Assembly (NCBI RefSeq): GCF_031453555.1
Contig: NZ_JAVIZM010000001.1
Location: 3,417,001 to 3,481,000, forward strand
Length of the DNA stretch: 64,000 nt
Source: Bacillus sp. SLBN-46
GTDB taxonomy: Bacteria > Bacillota > Bacilli > Bacillales > Cytobacillaceae
Direction of reading: 5' to 3'
The notes under the pieces are model-generated. The model made no database searches. It had not been told where the DNA came from and saw nothing but the letters and a program-made list of their open reading frames with translations. Shown piece by piece: positions 33,623 through 43,171 of the stretch. Both the position numbers and the translations under genes were made by a program. Every line of letters starts with the position of its first letter. The stretch's first letter is position 1.

Positions 33623-34396
33623 TTAAAATGCTGTTCTTGCACCAAGATATCTAGGTTTCCAGTATGAATTTGTCATATCAGCGATGGAAACGCCAGAAGA
33701 CCCCGCTTGGATAAACTTATTGTCCCCTAGATAAATTCCAACATGTGTGGGACCAGGTGCATATGTCTCAAAAAAAACAAGATCTCCAGGCATTGGGGTA
33801 CTAATCACTTTTAAACCAGACCATTGTGTTGCCGCTGTTCTTGGAATGGTTATTCCAACTTTATTAAACACATAACTAGTATATCCACTGCAGTCGAAAC
33901 CTGCAGGCGTCATGCCGCCCCATAAATACGGTGTGCCGATATATTTTTTTGCTTCAGAAATAACCAAATCAGCTTTAGACACAGTAGTTTCAGGTTTTTG
34001 TTCCGATATTGGTGCCAGGGAAACCTTTAATACTTGTCCGATATAGATAGTATCTGAAGTTAAGTTATTAATAGATTTTAGTTGCGCGATTGATAGTTGA
34101 AAGCGGGTACTTATGCCCCAAAGAGAGTCACCTTTCTGGACTGTATAGGTGGTTGTGGCTGTTTCATGGCTATGTGGTGCCAGTAATGAGAGTTTTTGAT
34201 TTACATAGATTGTATCACTAGTAAGGTGATTCCAAGCTTTTAAATCAGCAATCGATACTTGATTACTTTGCGAGATTTTCCAGAGGGTATCACCCGATTG
34301 TACGGTATAAATATTTTCATGTGCACTTGCATTCCCACCAAAAGAAGTTAACAAGATGCCGGCAGTTGTGACTACTGTCAGTAGATGTTTTTTCAT
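33623..34396 (-). CDS. Secreted LysM-LysM-NlpC/P60 peptidoglycan endopeptidase
   Basis: 257-residue exported cell-wall hydrolase. Signal peptide to about residue 25 (NASA-HE). LysM repeats at about 29-72 and 83-126 bind glycan. An NlpC/P60 domain from about 143 carries the nucleophile C169 in FDCSGY and H218 in THVGIYLG; the third polar residue is Gln230 where many members have His. It resembles LytE/CwlS-type D,L-endopeptidases that cleave stem peptides during growth. The ATG has GGGAGAG upstream. Confidence 0.92.
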   Translation of the reverse strand: MKKHLLTVVTTAGILLTSFGGNASAHENIYTVQSGDTLWKISQSNQVSIADLKAWNHLTSDTIYVNQKLSLLAPHSHETATTTYTVQKGDSLWGISTRFQLSIAQLKSINNLTSDTIYIGQVLKVSLAPISEQKPETTVSKADLVISEAKKYIGTPYLWGGMTPAGFDCSGYTSYVFNKVGITIPRTAATQWSGLKVISTPMPGDLVFFETYAPGPTHVGIYLGDNKFIQAGSSGVSIADMTNSYWKPRYLGARTAF

Positions 34397-34657
34397 GGAT
34401 GGCTGCTCTCCCTTAAGTTATTTTGCCTCTCTATCATAAAGGAGAATAAGATTGGTATAAATCCCAAAGATATGGTTTACATGGAAGAAAATTCACTTAC
34501 TGGAAAAATAATCAATTTTTATGAAGAATAAACAAACAAACGTAATGTAGAAATATTGTAACAAACCTTTCATCCATGGTGAGATATCAAAACTATAATA
34601 AACCTATAGAAACACTTTTTATGTTTTATAAAATAATTATGAATCTTGGTGATGAAG
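34397..34657. other. Divergent intergenic region with weak WalR-like repeat
   Basis: Contains TGTAGA-N5-TGTAAC at 34546-34562, close to the WalR consensus TGTWAH-N5-TGTWAH with one mismatch. It is oriented away from the cell-wall hydrolase and lies about 150 bases from its start. A TATAAT at 34594 lacks a clear -35. Suggestive only. Confidence 0.3.
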
Positions 34658-35845
34658 ATGCAAGGAATTGGAAAAGGACATCCTCATGGCATGGGACACC
34701 CTCATGGACATGGAATGCAGAATGGTATTGATTATGACAAAAACCCTTTTATTGTTATTTGGGAAGTGACAAGAGCTTGTCAGCTTAAGTGTGTTCATTG
34801 TCGGGCCGACGCACAGCTTACGGCAGACCCAAGAGAATTGTCACACGAAGAAGGAATCCATTTAATTGATCAAATTTACGAGATGGATAATCCTATGCTT
34901 GTGTTCACAGGCGGTGACTGCATGATGCGAGAGGATTTATTCGAACTTGCTGATTATGCAGTAAAAAAAGGAATGCGTGTATCCATGACACCAAGTGCCA
35001 CTGCTAATGTAACGAAAGAGAAAATGGAGCGTGCAAAGGAAGTCGGGCTATCACGTTGGGGCTTTAGTCTTGATGGACCAACACCTGAAATACATGACCA
35101 TTTCCGAGGAACTCCTGGTTCTTTCGATTTAACTGTCGAAAAAATTAAATATCTAAACGAATTAGAAATGCCATTGCAAATCAATACTGTCATCTCCCGT
35201 TACAACTATGATTCACTTGAACAAATGTCAAAATTAGTAGCTGATCTAGGTGCGGTTATGTGGTACATATTCTTACTAGTGCCAACTGGAAGAGGCCAAA
35301 TGGATGCTTGTATTTCTCCAGCTGAACATGAAAAAGTCTTCCGCTGGCTGTACGAATTAAGTAAAACTGCCCCATATGATATCAAAACAACTGCTGCACA
35401 GCACTATCGCAGAGTCGTCTTGCAGCAAAAAAACCGTGATCAATTAATTGATAAAGGTGAAATCCATTACGAAGATTCTATTACTACAGATTTTGCCTCT
35501 ATGCATGATGGATTAAAGCGTGCGCCGAAGGGTGTGAATGATGGAAATGGCTTTGCATTTGTGTCACACATTGGAGATGTCATGCCTAGTGGCCTACTCC
35601 CAATTGTAGGTGGAAACATTCGCGAAACACCACTGGCTGAAATCTATCGAGAATCAAAAGTATTTAAAGAATTACGCCAACCTGATAATTATAAGGGTAA
35701 GTGTGGTGTTTGTGAGTATAATAAGATTTGCGGCGGGTCTCGTTCTAGGACCTATGCTGTAACAGGTGATTATATGGAAAGTGAGCCATTCTGCGTTTAC
35801 ATTCCACAATCCATGCGTAATAAAGAGACAGCTCCAATGGCATAA
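34658..35845 (+). CDS. Radical SAM/SPASM protein, TIGR04053-like, His-rich N-terminus
   Basis: 395 residues from the ATG at 34658 (GGTGAT upstream). CQLKCVHC is the SAM-cluster CxxxCxxC motif. The C-terminal CGVCEYNKICGGSRSRTYAVTGD...EPFC is the twitch/SPASM-like cluster region also found in heme-modifying AhbC, AhbD and NirJ enzymes. The first 20 residues are a Gly/Pro/His tract (HPHGMGHPHGHG). It likely modifies a tetrapyrrole or peptide; the substrate is unknown and no precursor peptide or heme gene is adjacent. Monocistronic with a terminator. Confidence 0.88.
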   Translation: MQGIGKGHPHGMGHPHGHGMQNGIDYDKNPFIVIWEVTRACQLKCVHCRADAQLTADPRELSHEEGIHLIDQIYEMDNPMLVFTGGDCMMREDLFELADYAVKKGMRVSMTPSATANVTKEKMERAKEVGLSRWGFSLDGPTPEIHDHFRGTPGSFDLTVEKIKYLNELEMPLQINTVISRYNYDSLEQMSKLVADLGAVMWYIFLLVPTGRGQMDACISPAEHEKVFRWLYELSKTAPYDIKTTAAQHYRRVVLQQKNRDQLIDKGEIHYEDSITTDFASMHDGLKRAPKGVNDGNGFAFVSHIGDVMPSGLLPIVGGNIRETPLAEIYRESKVFKELRQPDNYKGKCGVCEYNKICGGSRSRTYAVTGDYMESEPFCVYIPQSMRNKETAPMA

Positions 35846-35850
35846 TTCCG

Positions 35851-35879
35851 AGGCATTCCATATAATGGAATGCCTTTTT
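35851..35879 (+). terminator. Terminator after the radical SAM gene
   Basis: GGCATTCCA pairs with TGGAATGCC around TATAA, followed by five T. Confidence 0.9.
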
Positions 35880-35959
35880 ACCTATCTGTTTACTGGTTAA
35901 GTTTCATTCTTTTTGGGTAACTTGTTTTTAGGAATCTTTAATTTGAAAGGATCAATTCC

Positions 35960-37270
35960 ATGCAGAACACCTATATGAAAGAAAAACAAGTTACTACAGC
36001 CCTCTTTCAATTCATCTTCCCCATTTCATGGAAGGCCAGTAGTAGTCAAGAGTTGGTTGATTATTTACAAACTCATGATTTTGCGTCGTTTCAATTAAAT
36101 GATTTCAATAAAGAAACGGCCTATTATGGCAGATACAATGTTTCCCATAGCGATTTGGAAGCTTTTTTCCTTCCTATAACGAATACGATTCTATTCCCAA
36201 AAACTACTCAACCAAAAGGGCTTCACAGGTACTCTAAAAATCTCAACCTTCATGCTTCTATGAACATTTTGACTACACAAATCCCTTTTCAGATTCACTC
36301 GGTTGATGTTTTTATTTGTCCCTATGAACTTGGTTTTATAACGATACGAGCTGAAATAAACCATTTACCTTTTTCTCAAGTACTTGAGTTTGCTAATCAT
36401 TTTAGATTTCTTGATTCCATTCCTACGGTTAAGCAAACAACTGAAATTTCATTTAACGAGAAAACGTACTCATCTGTAGGAGATTTTGTGTTTTCAACTT
36501 TAATTCCACCCTTACAGAAATTTTTGTGTAAAAAAACAGTTTCGCTACTGACGCCTAATAAAATGTATGTTCATTCGTTTGTTTCTTATCAGGAGGAAGA
36601 AGTTAGAATTCCTATGACTTTTGATGAATTAAGCTTTTCAATTTTTTCAAATGACAAACAAATCGAGAACAATCGGTTGATTAGCCAATATTATGGACCA
36701 TACTATTATTCCGTGATCATCAATCTATTTCATCAATTGGTCTTTTTAAAAATTGCTAAAACGTATTCGGAAATAAATATTGATGAGGCAACCAACGAAT
36801 TTGAACGGCTCAATTATATGATCAACTCTTTTACTTCTAATTACTATTTCAATATTTTTCCTGCACAAAACAAAGGTCAAGAACTCTTTAAGCAATTAAG
36901 AAATAGTTTTCAAATAGATCATTTATACACCAATACAAAAGAAACTCTTTTTAGCCTTTTTAAATATGAAGAAAATATCATTACAAAAAGAGACAGTTTA
37001 TTACTATTAGTCTTAACCTTATATACGGTTGTTTGTGGCATATTCAGTATGAACCTCTTTACCCATGATTTAAAAGGGACGATTCATTGGGATCATTTCA
37101 AGTCATATAATCCTTTCGAATATTTTACTGTTTTTATTGTATTTAGTGGAATCATTACAGTGTTTTTTCTTGGGCTGCAAAGTCTGTATCAAGGATTGAA
37201 GAAGCGAAGAAGCCGTCAAAGATGGGTTCGAGAAAGTGTCTTAATAAATAAAAAAGATAAACTTTATTGA
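35960..37270 (+). CDS. Degenerate CorA-like membrane protein (SMN in place of GMN)
   Basis: 436 residues, not matched to a named family. Residues 1-330 are soluble, mixed alpha/beta. The C-terminus has two helices, about 345-362 and 387-408, with CGIFSMNLF (S363-M364-N365) between them and a basic tail (KKRRSRQRW). CorA channels have exactly this layout with a GMN loop after the first helix; here Gly is Ser. The next gene, 66 bases on in the same direction, is a genuine CorA. It may be a diverged, possibly non-transporting, CorA relative. The ATG has GAAAGGA. Confidence 0.65.
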   Translation: MQNTYMKEKQVTTALFQFIFPISWKASSSQELVDYLQTHDFASFQLNDFNKETAYYGRYNVSHSDLEAFFLPITNTILFPKTTQPKGLHRYSKNLNLHASMNILTTQIPFQIHSVDVFICPYELGFITIRAEINHLPFSQVLEFANHFRFLDSIPTVKQTTEISFNEKTYSSVGDFVFSTLIPPLQKFLCKKTVSLLTPNKMYVHSFVSYQEEEVRIPMTFDELSFSIFSNDKQIENNRLISQYYGPYYYSVIINLFHQLVFLKIAKTYSEINIDEATNEFERLNYMINSFTSNYYFNIFPAQNKGQELFKQLRNSFQIDHLYTNTKETLFSLFKYEENIITKRDSLLLLVLTLYTVVCGIFSMNLFTHDLKGTIHWDHFKSYNPFEYFTVFIVFSGIITVFFLGLQSLYQGLKKRRSRQRWVRESVLINKKDKLY

Positions 37271-37336
37271 TTAATGCTGTTTTTTGTAACCCTATCCTTT
37301 ATATTGTAGGTAGTATGTTATCAATAAGGAGATTGT

Positions 37337-38287
37337 ATGATTAGAACCATTGCAGTAACCAATAGCTATGAAATTGTTAGAGACATTGACATCTCTCAGC
37401 TCGTCAACGGAGATTATCAATGGTATTGGATTGATTTTCATGAACCGACAAATGAAGAAATCGAATTTCTAAGAACCCCTCTTTCTTTCCATCCGCTTGC
37501 CATTGAGGATTGTATTCATCAATTGCAAAGACCAAAGCTAGACTATTATGAAAACTATACTTTTTTTGTCACGCAAGCATTAAATCAACAAACCATAACG
37601 AAGGAAGAGGTTGATATCTTTCTTGGTGAAAGGTATATAATTACTTTTCATCACAACCCATCCACTGAAATTGATGAGGTATGGAGAAGGTTAACTCTTT
37701 CAACAAGCATTGAGAAATGGGATCCTTCCCATGTTTTATACTATGTACTTGATAAAATGGTCGATAACTATTTTCCACTCGTCTATCAAATAGAAGATAT
37801 GTTAAATGAAATTGATGAGAATTCGAAAAAAAGAACAATGGAAGAATTATTAGAAGTTTTATTTGATACAAGACACCATCTTCTTTCTTTAAGGCATACG
37901 ATTACACCTATGCGGGATCTTATCTATAGAATCTTAAACTCTCAGAGGGTGACTTATATAAGAGGAAGAAACGAATACTTTTCAGATATTCATGACCATT
38001 TGCTAAAATTAACTGAAATGATTGAAGCCAATCGAGAATTAACGACAGATATCCGTGATAGCTATATTTCAATTAATTCTCATCAGACGAATCATGTCAT
38101 GAAGGTCCTTACCGTAATAACAACCATTTTCATGCCGCTTACTTTTATTGCTGGCTTGTATGGCATGAATTTTCACTATATGCCTGAATTAACTTGGAAA
38201 TACGGCTATTTTGCCACTCTCCTTGTAATGGTACTTGTGGGAATTGGAATGTCCATTTGGTTCAATAAAAAAGGATGGTTCAAATAA
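37337..38287 (+). CDS. corA: CorA family magnesium channel
   Basis: 316-residue pentameric magnesium channel of the membrane. The N-terminal domain has a typical PLAIEDCIHQLQRPKLDYYENY block. The long stalk helix and two C-terminal helices follow, with the selectivity motif GMN at residues 276-278 (AGLYGMNF) and MPEL in the outer loop as MxEL. The positive C-terminal tail FNKKGWFK is normal. The ATG has AAGGAG upstream. It probably shares a transcript with the CorA-like gene before it and ends at a strong terminator. Confidence 0.95.
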   Translation: MIRTIAVTNSYEIVRDIDISQLVNGDYQWYWIDFHEPTNEEIEFLRTPLSFHPLAIEDCIHQLQRPKLDYYENYTFFVTQALNQQTITKEEVDIFLGERYIITFHHNPSTEIDEVWRRLTLSTSIEKWDPSHVLYYVLDKMVDNYFPLVYQIEDMLNEIDENSKKRTMEELLEVLFDTRHHLLSLRHTITPMRDLIYRILNSQRVTYIRGRNEYFSDIHDHLLKLTEMIEANRELTTDIRDSYISINSHQTNHVMKVLTVITTIFMPLTFIAGLYGMNFHYMPELTWKYGYFATLLVMVLVGIGMSIWFNKKGWFK

Positions 38288-38300
38288 ATACCATCCCAAC

Positions 38301-38336
38301 AAAAAAGCGAGCGACTTTTCAGTCGTTCGCTTTTTT
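38301..38336. terminator. Bidirectional terminator after corA
   Basis: AAAAAAGCGAGCGACT and AGTCGTTCGCTTTTTT form a long stem with A and T runs on both sides, serving corA and the convergent gene. Confidence 0.9.
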
Positions 38337-38648
38337 CTATTTCCATTCTTCATATGCCACGGTTCCACCGGTTAAGTCAATGGTATTTCGTTCTCCCTTA
38401 TAATAAGTCTTTCCATTTCTCTCATAAATTAAATTGTCATACGTATATACCTTTTGACCGTTTGGCAGCTCTATTACGACCTTCTGCCCTAAATTCTCTG
38501 ATGGTGCTTCTATTTTTATCGAATTTTGATCATAATAGTGAAAGAAAATAAAACCTGCGGCAAGAATCAAGCTCATTAGAATGAAAAAGAATAGACCCTT
38601 CCAAGAAAATTGCTTTGGCTTTTGGTTATACAGTTCAACTCTGGTCAA
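38337..38648 (-). CDS. Small membrane-anchored hypothetical protein
   Basis: 103 residues from a TTG start with GGAGGAG upstream. One hydrophobic helix at about residues 18-40 (GLFFFILMSLILAAGFIFF) is followed by an extracytoplasmic beta-rich domain of about 60 residues containing KVVIELPNGQKVYTYDN and ERNGKTYYKGERNTIDL. No family name comes to mind. Convergent with corA, no partner. Confidence 0.72.
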   Translation of the reverse strand: MTRVELYNQKPKQFSWKGLFFFILMSLILAAGFIFFHYYDQNSIKIEAPSENLGQKVVIELPNGQKVYTYDNLIYERNGKTYYKGERNTIDLTGGTVAYEEWK

Positions 38649-38850
38649 CTTTTTCTCCTCCGTTAATTTTCCTAGTCGAATAAATCTTTACATTTATACC
38701 CACTTTTTCATTTCCTAACTCCTAGGAAAAAATGAATACATGTTACTCTATGCAACCACTTAAAAAATATTGCCTTCATACTGGGATTAAATACATCATT
38801 TTCTAAATTTATGTATAATAAGAATGAAGATTCTGAAAGGAGCAAGTTCA

Positions 38851-39900
38851 ATGACAAATACATATACAGAGGACACATTACATTTAATCAAAGAGCTAGT
38901 TTCCATCCCAAGTCCCTCTGGTAATACGAATGAAGTGATTACCTTTGTTGAAAAATTTCTTGCCGAGTTACAAATTACTACTTATAGAAACCGCAAAGGC
39001 GGTCTAATTGCTACAATTGACGGGAAAGATTCCAGCAAGCATCGTATGCTTACAGCACATGTTGATACACTTGGTGCGATGGTAAAGGAAATTAAATCAG
39101 ATGGGAGATTAAAAATTGATTTAATTGGCGGATTTAAATATAACTCGATAGAAGGCGAATATTGCCAAATTGAAACAAGCAGAGGGAAGAAATTTACTGG
39201 CACTATTTTAATGCATCAAACATCCGTCCATGTGTATAAGGATGCTGGAAAAGCAGAACGAAATCAGGATAATATGGAAATTCGTATTGATGAAAAAGTC
39301 ACTAATGCAGAGGAAGTTCGTGCCCTTGGAATTGAAGTCGGTGACTTCGTCTCATTTGACCCACGTGTAGAAATAACTCCAAGCGGTTATATTAAATCGC
39401 GCCATTTGGATGATAAAGCAAGTGTTGGCATTCTTCTTCAATTAATCAAGCAAATTAAAAAGGAAAACTTAACTTTACCGTATACCACTCATTTTCTGAT
39501 CTCAAATAATGAGGAAATCGGATATGGAGGCAACTCCAATATTACACCTGAAACGGTAGAATACTTAGCAGTGGATATGGGCGCTATGGGAGACGGACAA
39601 TCAACCGATGAATATACCGTGTCCATATGTGTGAAGGATGCAAGCGGTCCCTATCATTATGAAATGAGAAAAAACTTAATTCGTCTAGCACAGGAGAATA
39701 ATATTGGGTACAAACTTGATATTTATCCGTATTATGGTTCAGATGCATCAGCTGCAATCCGCTCTGGTCATGATATTGTCCATGGCTTAATTGGTCCTGG
39801 AATTGATTCATCTCACGCTTTTGAACGTACACATCAATCATCCATCGAAAATACAGCAAAGCTTCTCTACCATTACGTGCAATCCGAATTAGTTCTATAA
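38851..39900 (+). CDS. yhfE: M42 family aminopeptidase (YhfE-like)
   Basis: 349-residue cytoplasmic zinc/cobalt aminopeptidase. Ligand blocks are AHVDTLG, the RHLDDK region, the catalytic Glu pair in ISNNEEIGYGG, VDMGAMGD, and the late His in DSSHAFERTH. The whole text closely follows what I recall of B. subtilis YhfE. The ATG at 38851 has AAAGGAG upstream; an earlier in-frame start is unlikely. Monocistronic with a perfect terminator. Confidence 0.93.
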   Translation: MTNTYTEDTLHLIKELVSIPSPSGNTNEVITFVEKFLAELQITTYRNRKGGLIATIDGKDSSKHRMLTAHVDTLGAMVKEIKSDGRLKIDLIGGFKYNSIEGEYCQIETSRGKKFTGTILMHQTSVHVYKDAGKAERNQDNMEIRIDEKVTNAEEVRALGIEVGDFVSFDPRVEITPSGYIKSRHLDDKASVGILLQLIKQIKKENLTLPYTTHFLISNNEEIGYGGNSNITPETVEYLAVDMGAMGDGQSTDEYTVSICVKDASGPYHYEMRKNLIRLAQENNIGYKLDIYPYYGSDASAAIRSGHDIVHGLIGPGIDSSHAFERTHQSSIENTAKLLYHYVQSELVL

Positions 39901-39913
39901 AATGGTTACAGGG

Positions 39914-39946
39914 AAAGGCCAAGTGTTCACCACTTGGCCTTTTTTC
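39914..39946 (+). terminator. Terminator after yhfE
   Basis: AGGCCAAGTG and CACTTGGCCT form a perfect 10-bp stem around TTCAC, followed by six T. Confidence 0.95.
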
Positions 39947-40066
39947 TATCGAATTTTCTAATTTAATAATGAAAAATTAATAATATCCTCATCTTGTTTT
40001 AATGTTTAAAAAGGCAATTCGCATTATGATAAGTGAGTTCAAATTTTTCAATGGGGTTGAACCACC

Positions 40067-40216
40067 ATGTTCAATAAATTTAAAGTTATCTTTTCAAATC
40101 AGAAGCTTAGATGGTTTGGACGCTTTGTCTATTATTTTCTAATTCTACTTTTATTATTTTTCATGTATGGATTTAATGACGCAAGCGCCGGCACCTATAT
40201 TTACAATGATTTTTAA
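40067..40216 (+). CDS. dltX: DltX, small membrane protein of the D-alanylation operon
   Basis: 49 residues: a basic N-terminus (RWFGRFVYYF), one membrane helix, and the C-terminal YGFNDASAGTYIYNDF. The conserved C-terminal FxYNxF-like end is the hallmark of DltX, which is required for D-alanylation of teichoic acids and presents its end motif to the DltB/DltD machinery. It lies 17 bases before dltA and opens the operon. Confidence 0.9.
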   Translation: MFNKFKVIFSNQKLRWFGRFVYYFLILLLLFFMYGFNDASAGTYIYNDF

Positions 40217-40233
40217 TAGGAGGCAGCTCTACC

Positions 40234-41751
40234 ATGAAACTTTTACATCACATTAGAAACATTGCACATATACAGCCAACCAGTATTGCTTATATTACAC
40301 CAAACCAGGAAATCACCTATGGAGAACTTTGGGATCAATCTGAGCGGGTTGCTGCCTTCATAAAAAAACAAACAATAGAAAAGCAATTACCCATCCTAAT
40401 ATACGGTCATATGGATGTATCCTTAGTTGTCTCATTTTTGGGAAGTGTAAAAGCAGGGCATCCCTATATCCCGGTGGATATATCCATCCCGCCTGAGAGA
40501 ATTAATCATATCCTCACAAGTGCGAAACCAGGGTTAATCATTAATACAACAAATCAACTACTACCTTGTAATGACTGCAATGTCAGTACTATAGCATTTG
40601 AACAGATTCTGGTTGACCTTCCAACATCGGGGCCAGTAGATCCATCGAATTGGGTTAAAGGAAACGATAATTTTTATATCATTTACACATCCGGGAGTAC
40701 GGGAACTCCTAAAGGTGTTCAAATATCCGCTAATAACTTACAAAGCTTTTTAGATTGGATGGTTGAGGATTTTCCAATTAACGGCCAGATAAGATTCTTG
40801 AACCAAGCACCCTATTCCTTTGATCTTTCTGTTATGGACCTGTATCCTGCTCTTATGACTGGAGGAACACTTTTTGCCGTTACAAAAGAAATGATTGAGA
40901 AACCAAAGTTCCTTTTTGAGGAATTGCGACACTCGAATGCTCAAGTTTGGACGTCTACTCCTTCTTTTGCACAAATGTGTCTGATGGATCCATCTTTTAA
41001 TGAAGAGCTCCTTCCCGAACTTTCAGTTTTTTTATTTTGCGGAGAAGTGCTACCTCATGGAATCTGTCAGCAACTGATGACTCGTTTTCCGCGTGCCAAG
41101 TGTTTTAACACGTACGGACCGACTGAAGCGACTGTAGCTGTCACATCCATTGAGATATCCAACGATATCATTAAGGACTGTCCTACACTTCCTATTGGGA
41201 AGCCAAAGAAAGATACGCAGATTTTACTTCTGGATGAGAATGGCAACCTTGTGTCCAATGGTGAAAAAGGTGAAATAATTATTGTAGGGCCAGGTGTCAG
41301 CAAGGGATATTTGGGTCAACCAGAGCTAACTGATAAAGCATTTTTCACCTATAAAGGTGAACAAGCCTATCGAACAGGTGATGCAGGTTTGATGGATTCT
41401 AGTGGGCATCTTTTTTATCAAGGGCGAATCGATTTTCAAATTAAACTTCATGGCTATCGAATGGAATTGGAAGAAATCGAATATCAGCTTTCACAATCAC
41501 CATTTGTCCAGTCAGCACTTGTAATTCCGATAGAATCTGGGGATAAGATTGAGTACTTACTAGCAGCTATCATTCCGGCAAAACACACCTTTGAAAAAGA
41601 ATACCAATTAACAAGCGCCATAAAAAAAGATTTAAGCAGAATGATTCCTGCTTATATGATACCGAGGAAATTTACTTATTTTAATGAACTTCCGATGACG
41701 GCAAATGGAAAAATGGATCGAAAAAGAATAAAGGAACTGGTTTTGCTATGA
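40234..41751 (+). CDS. dltA: D-alanine--[D-alanyl carrier protein] ligase
   Basis: 505-residue adenylating enzyme that activates D-alanine with ATP and loads it on the DltC phosphopantetheine. ANL-family motifs are YTSGSTGTPKGV, the FNTYGPTEATVAVT core, YRTGDAG, and the C-terminal catalytic Lys in MTANGKMDRKR. Cytoplasmic. GGAGG stands 9 bases upstream of the start. The stop overlaps the dltB start as ATGA, showing coupling. Confidence 0.97.
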   Translation: MKLLHHIRNIAHIQPTSIAYITPNQEITYGELWDQSERVAAFIKKQTIEKQLPILIYGHMDVSLVVSFLGSVKAGHPYIPVDISIPPERINHILTSAKPGLIINTTNQLLPCNDCNVSTIAFEQILVDLPTSGPVDPSNWVKGNDNFYIIYTSGSTGTPKGVQISANNLQSFLDWMVEDFPINGQIRFLNQAPYSFDLSVMDLYPALMTGGTLFAVTKEMIEKPKFLFEELRHSNAQVWTSTPSFAQMCLMDPSFNEELLPELSVFLFCGEVLPHGICQQLMTRFPRAKCFNTYGPTEATVAVTSIEISNDIIKDCPTLPIGKPKKDTQILLLDENGNLVSNGEKGEIIIVGPGVSKGYLGQPELTDKAFFTYKGEQAYRTGDAGLMDSSGHLFYQGRIDFQIKLHGYRMELEEIEYQLSQSPFVQSALVIPIESGDKIEYLLAAIIPAKHTFEKEYQLTSAIKKDLSRMIPAYMIPRKFTYFNELPMTANGKMDRKRIKELVLL

Positions 41752-42914
41752 CACCCTATGGCTCCTTTACTTTCTTTTTCATCGTCGCCATCCTGTTAAC
41801 ACCAACGATTGTACTAGGGTTACTTGGGAAAAGATTTTATCACTATAATTTGCTGGTCACAATTATTGGCTTAAGTCTCGTTTTTGCATCCAATTTACAA
41901 GGTACGATTGCAATAATCCTATTTATCATTTGGCAGATTATCTTAATATATGGGTATATTCACTATAGAAGGAAGGCAAATGGAGCTATCATTTTTTATG
42001 TGGCTGTTTTCCTTTCTATCCTTCCATTAGTCCTGTCCAAACTGATGCCATACTTTTCACAAGTTAATTGGATTGGTTTTCTTGGTATTTCTTATTTAAC
42101 GTTTAAAGGCACTCAGTTAATTATGGAAACTAGGGACGGTCTCATTAAAAAGGTTCCACCCCTCTTCCAATTGTTATATTTTTTATTATTTTTTCCTACC
42201 ATCTCATCTGGTCCCATTGACAGATATCGTCGATTTGAAAAAGATGTGCAAAGGGAGATACAAGGAGACGAATATAAAGTCCTTTTATATGAGGGAATCA
42301 ACAAAATTTTCCTGGGCTTTTTATATAAATATATAATTGGCTATTCTATTAACCACTTTTTTATCGCTAATCTAAGATTTATTGCACATAGTCAGTTTCA
42401 GCATCATCTTTACTATATGTATGCGTATAGCTTTTATCTCTTTTTTGATTTTGCAGGCTACAGTGCATTTGCCATTGGTGTTAGTTATTTGATGGGAATT
42501 AAATCCCCTGAAAACTTCAATAGGCCCTTTATTAGTAGAAATATCAAAGACTTTTGGAATCGTTGGCACCTAAGTCTTTCATTTTGGTTCCGAGATTATG
42601 TGTATATGCGTTTTGTTTTTTGGATGACCAAGAAAAAGTGGATTAAAAATCGAAATGTTGTTTCCAACCTAGGTTACATCCTTTTATTCATGATTATGGG
42701 TGTCTGGCATGGTTTAGAAATTCAATATATTCTCTATGGAATATATCACGCCTTACTAATGGTCTTATACAATTCGTTTGAGCAGTTTAATAAAAAACAT
42801 AAATGGTGGCCGCAAAATAAATTCACTCATATATTGGCCATTGTCATTACCTTCCATTTCGTTTGTTTTGGTTTTTATCTTTTTTCTGGACAACTATTTA
42901 AAGAAGGAGTCTAA
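41748..42914 (+). CDS. dltB: DltB, MBOAT family D-alanyl transfer protein
   Basis: 388-residue polytopic membrane protein of the membrane-bound O-acyltransferase family, forming the channel through which D-alanine is passed outward to lipoteichoic acid. The MBOAT blocks are FWNRWHLSLSFWFRDYVYMR and the catalytic His in MGVWHGLEIQYILYG. About 11 helices. Start within the dltA stop. Confidence 0.97.
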   Translation: MTPYGSFTFFFIVAILLTPTIVLGLLGKRFYHYNLLVTIIGLSLVFASNLQGTIAIILFIIWQIILIYGYIHYRRKANGAIIFYVAVFLSILPLVLSKLMPYFSQVNWIGFLGISYLTFKGTQLIMETRDGLIKKVPPLFQLLYFLLFFPTISSGPIDRYRRFEKDVQREIQGDEYKVLLYEGINKIFLGFLYKYIIGYSINHFFIANLRFIAHSQFQHHLYYMYAYSFYLFFDFAGYSAFAIGVSYLMGIKSPENFNRPFISRNIKDFWNRWHLSLSFWFRDYVYMRFVFWMTKKKWIKNRNVVSNLGYILLFMIMGVWHGLEIQYILYGIYHALLMVLYNSFEQFNKKHKWWPQNKFTHILAIVITFHFVCFGFYLFSGQLFKEGV

Positions 42915-42919
42915 ATATC

Positions 42920-43171
42920 ATGAGTATAGAATTGGTCGAATTTAAAAATGAAGTTATTGAAATCTTAGCAGAAGTTTGTCAAGATGAGGTTGTTAAGGAA
43001 AACCCCGACGTTGATCTATTTCAATCCGGTCTATTAGATTCATTCGGAACAGTTGAATTGCTAATCCAAATAGAAGAACGTCTAGGTATTCTTGTACCCA
43101 TTTCTGAGTTTGATCGGGACCTTTGGAATACACCGAACAATATTGCTTTACAGCTGGCTGATATGAAATGA
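42920..43171 (+). CDS. dltC: D-alanyl carrier protein
   Basis: 83-residue acyl-carrier-type protein. The phosphopantetheine Ser is S41 in GLLDSFGTVELL. It takes activated D-alanine from DltA and docks on DltB. Start preceded by AAGGAG. Its stop overlaps the dltD start as ATGA. Confidence 0.97.
   Translation: MSIELVEFKNEVIEILAEVCQDEVVKENPDVDLFQSGLLDSFGTVELLIQIEERLGILVPISEFDRDLWNTPNNIALQLADMK

Noticed and set aside
34546..34562. WalR box for the LysM-NlpC/P60 gene
   Set aside because: One half has a mismatch, the orientation is away from the gene, and the distance is about 150 bases.
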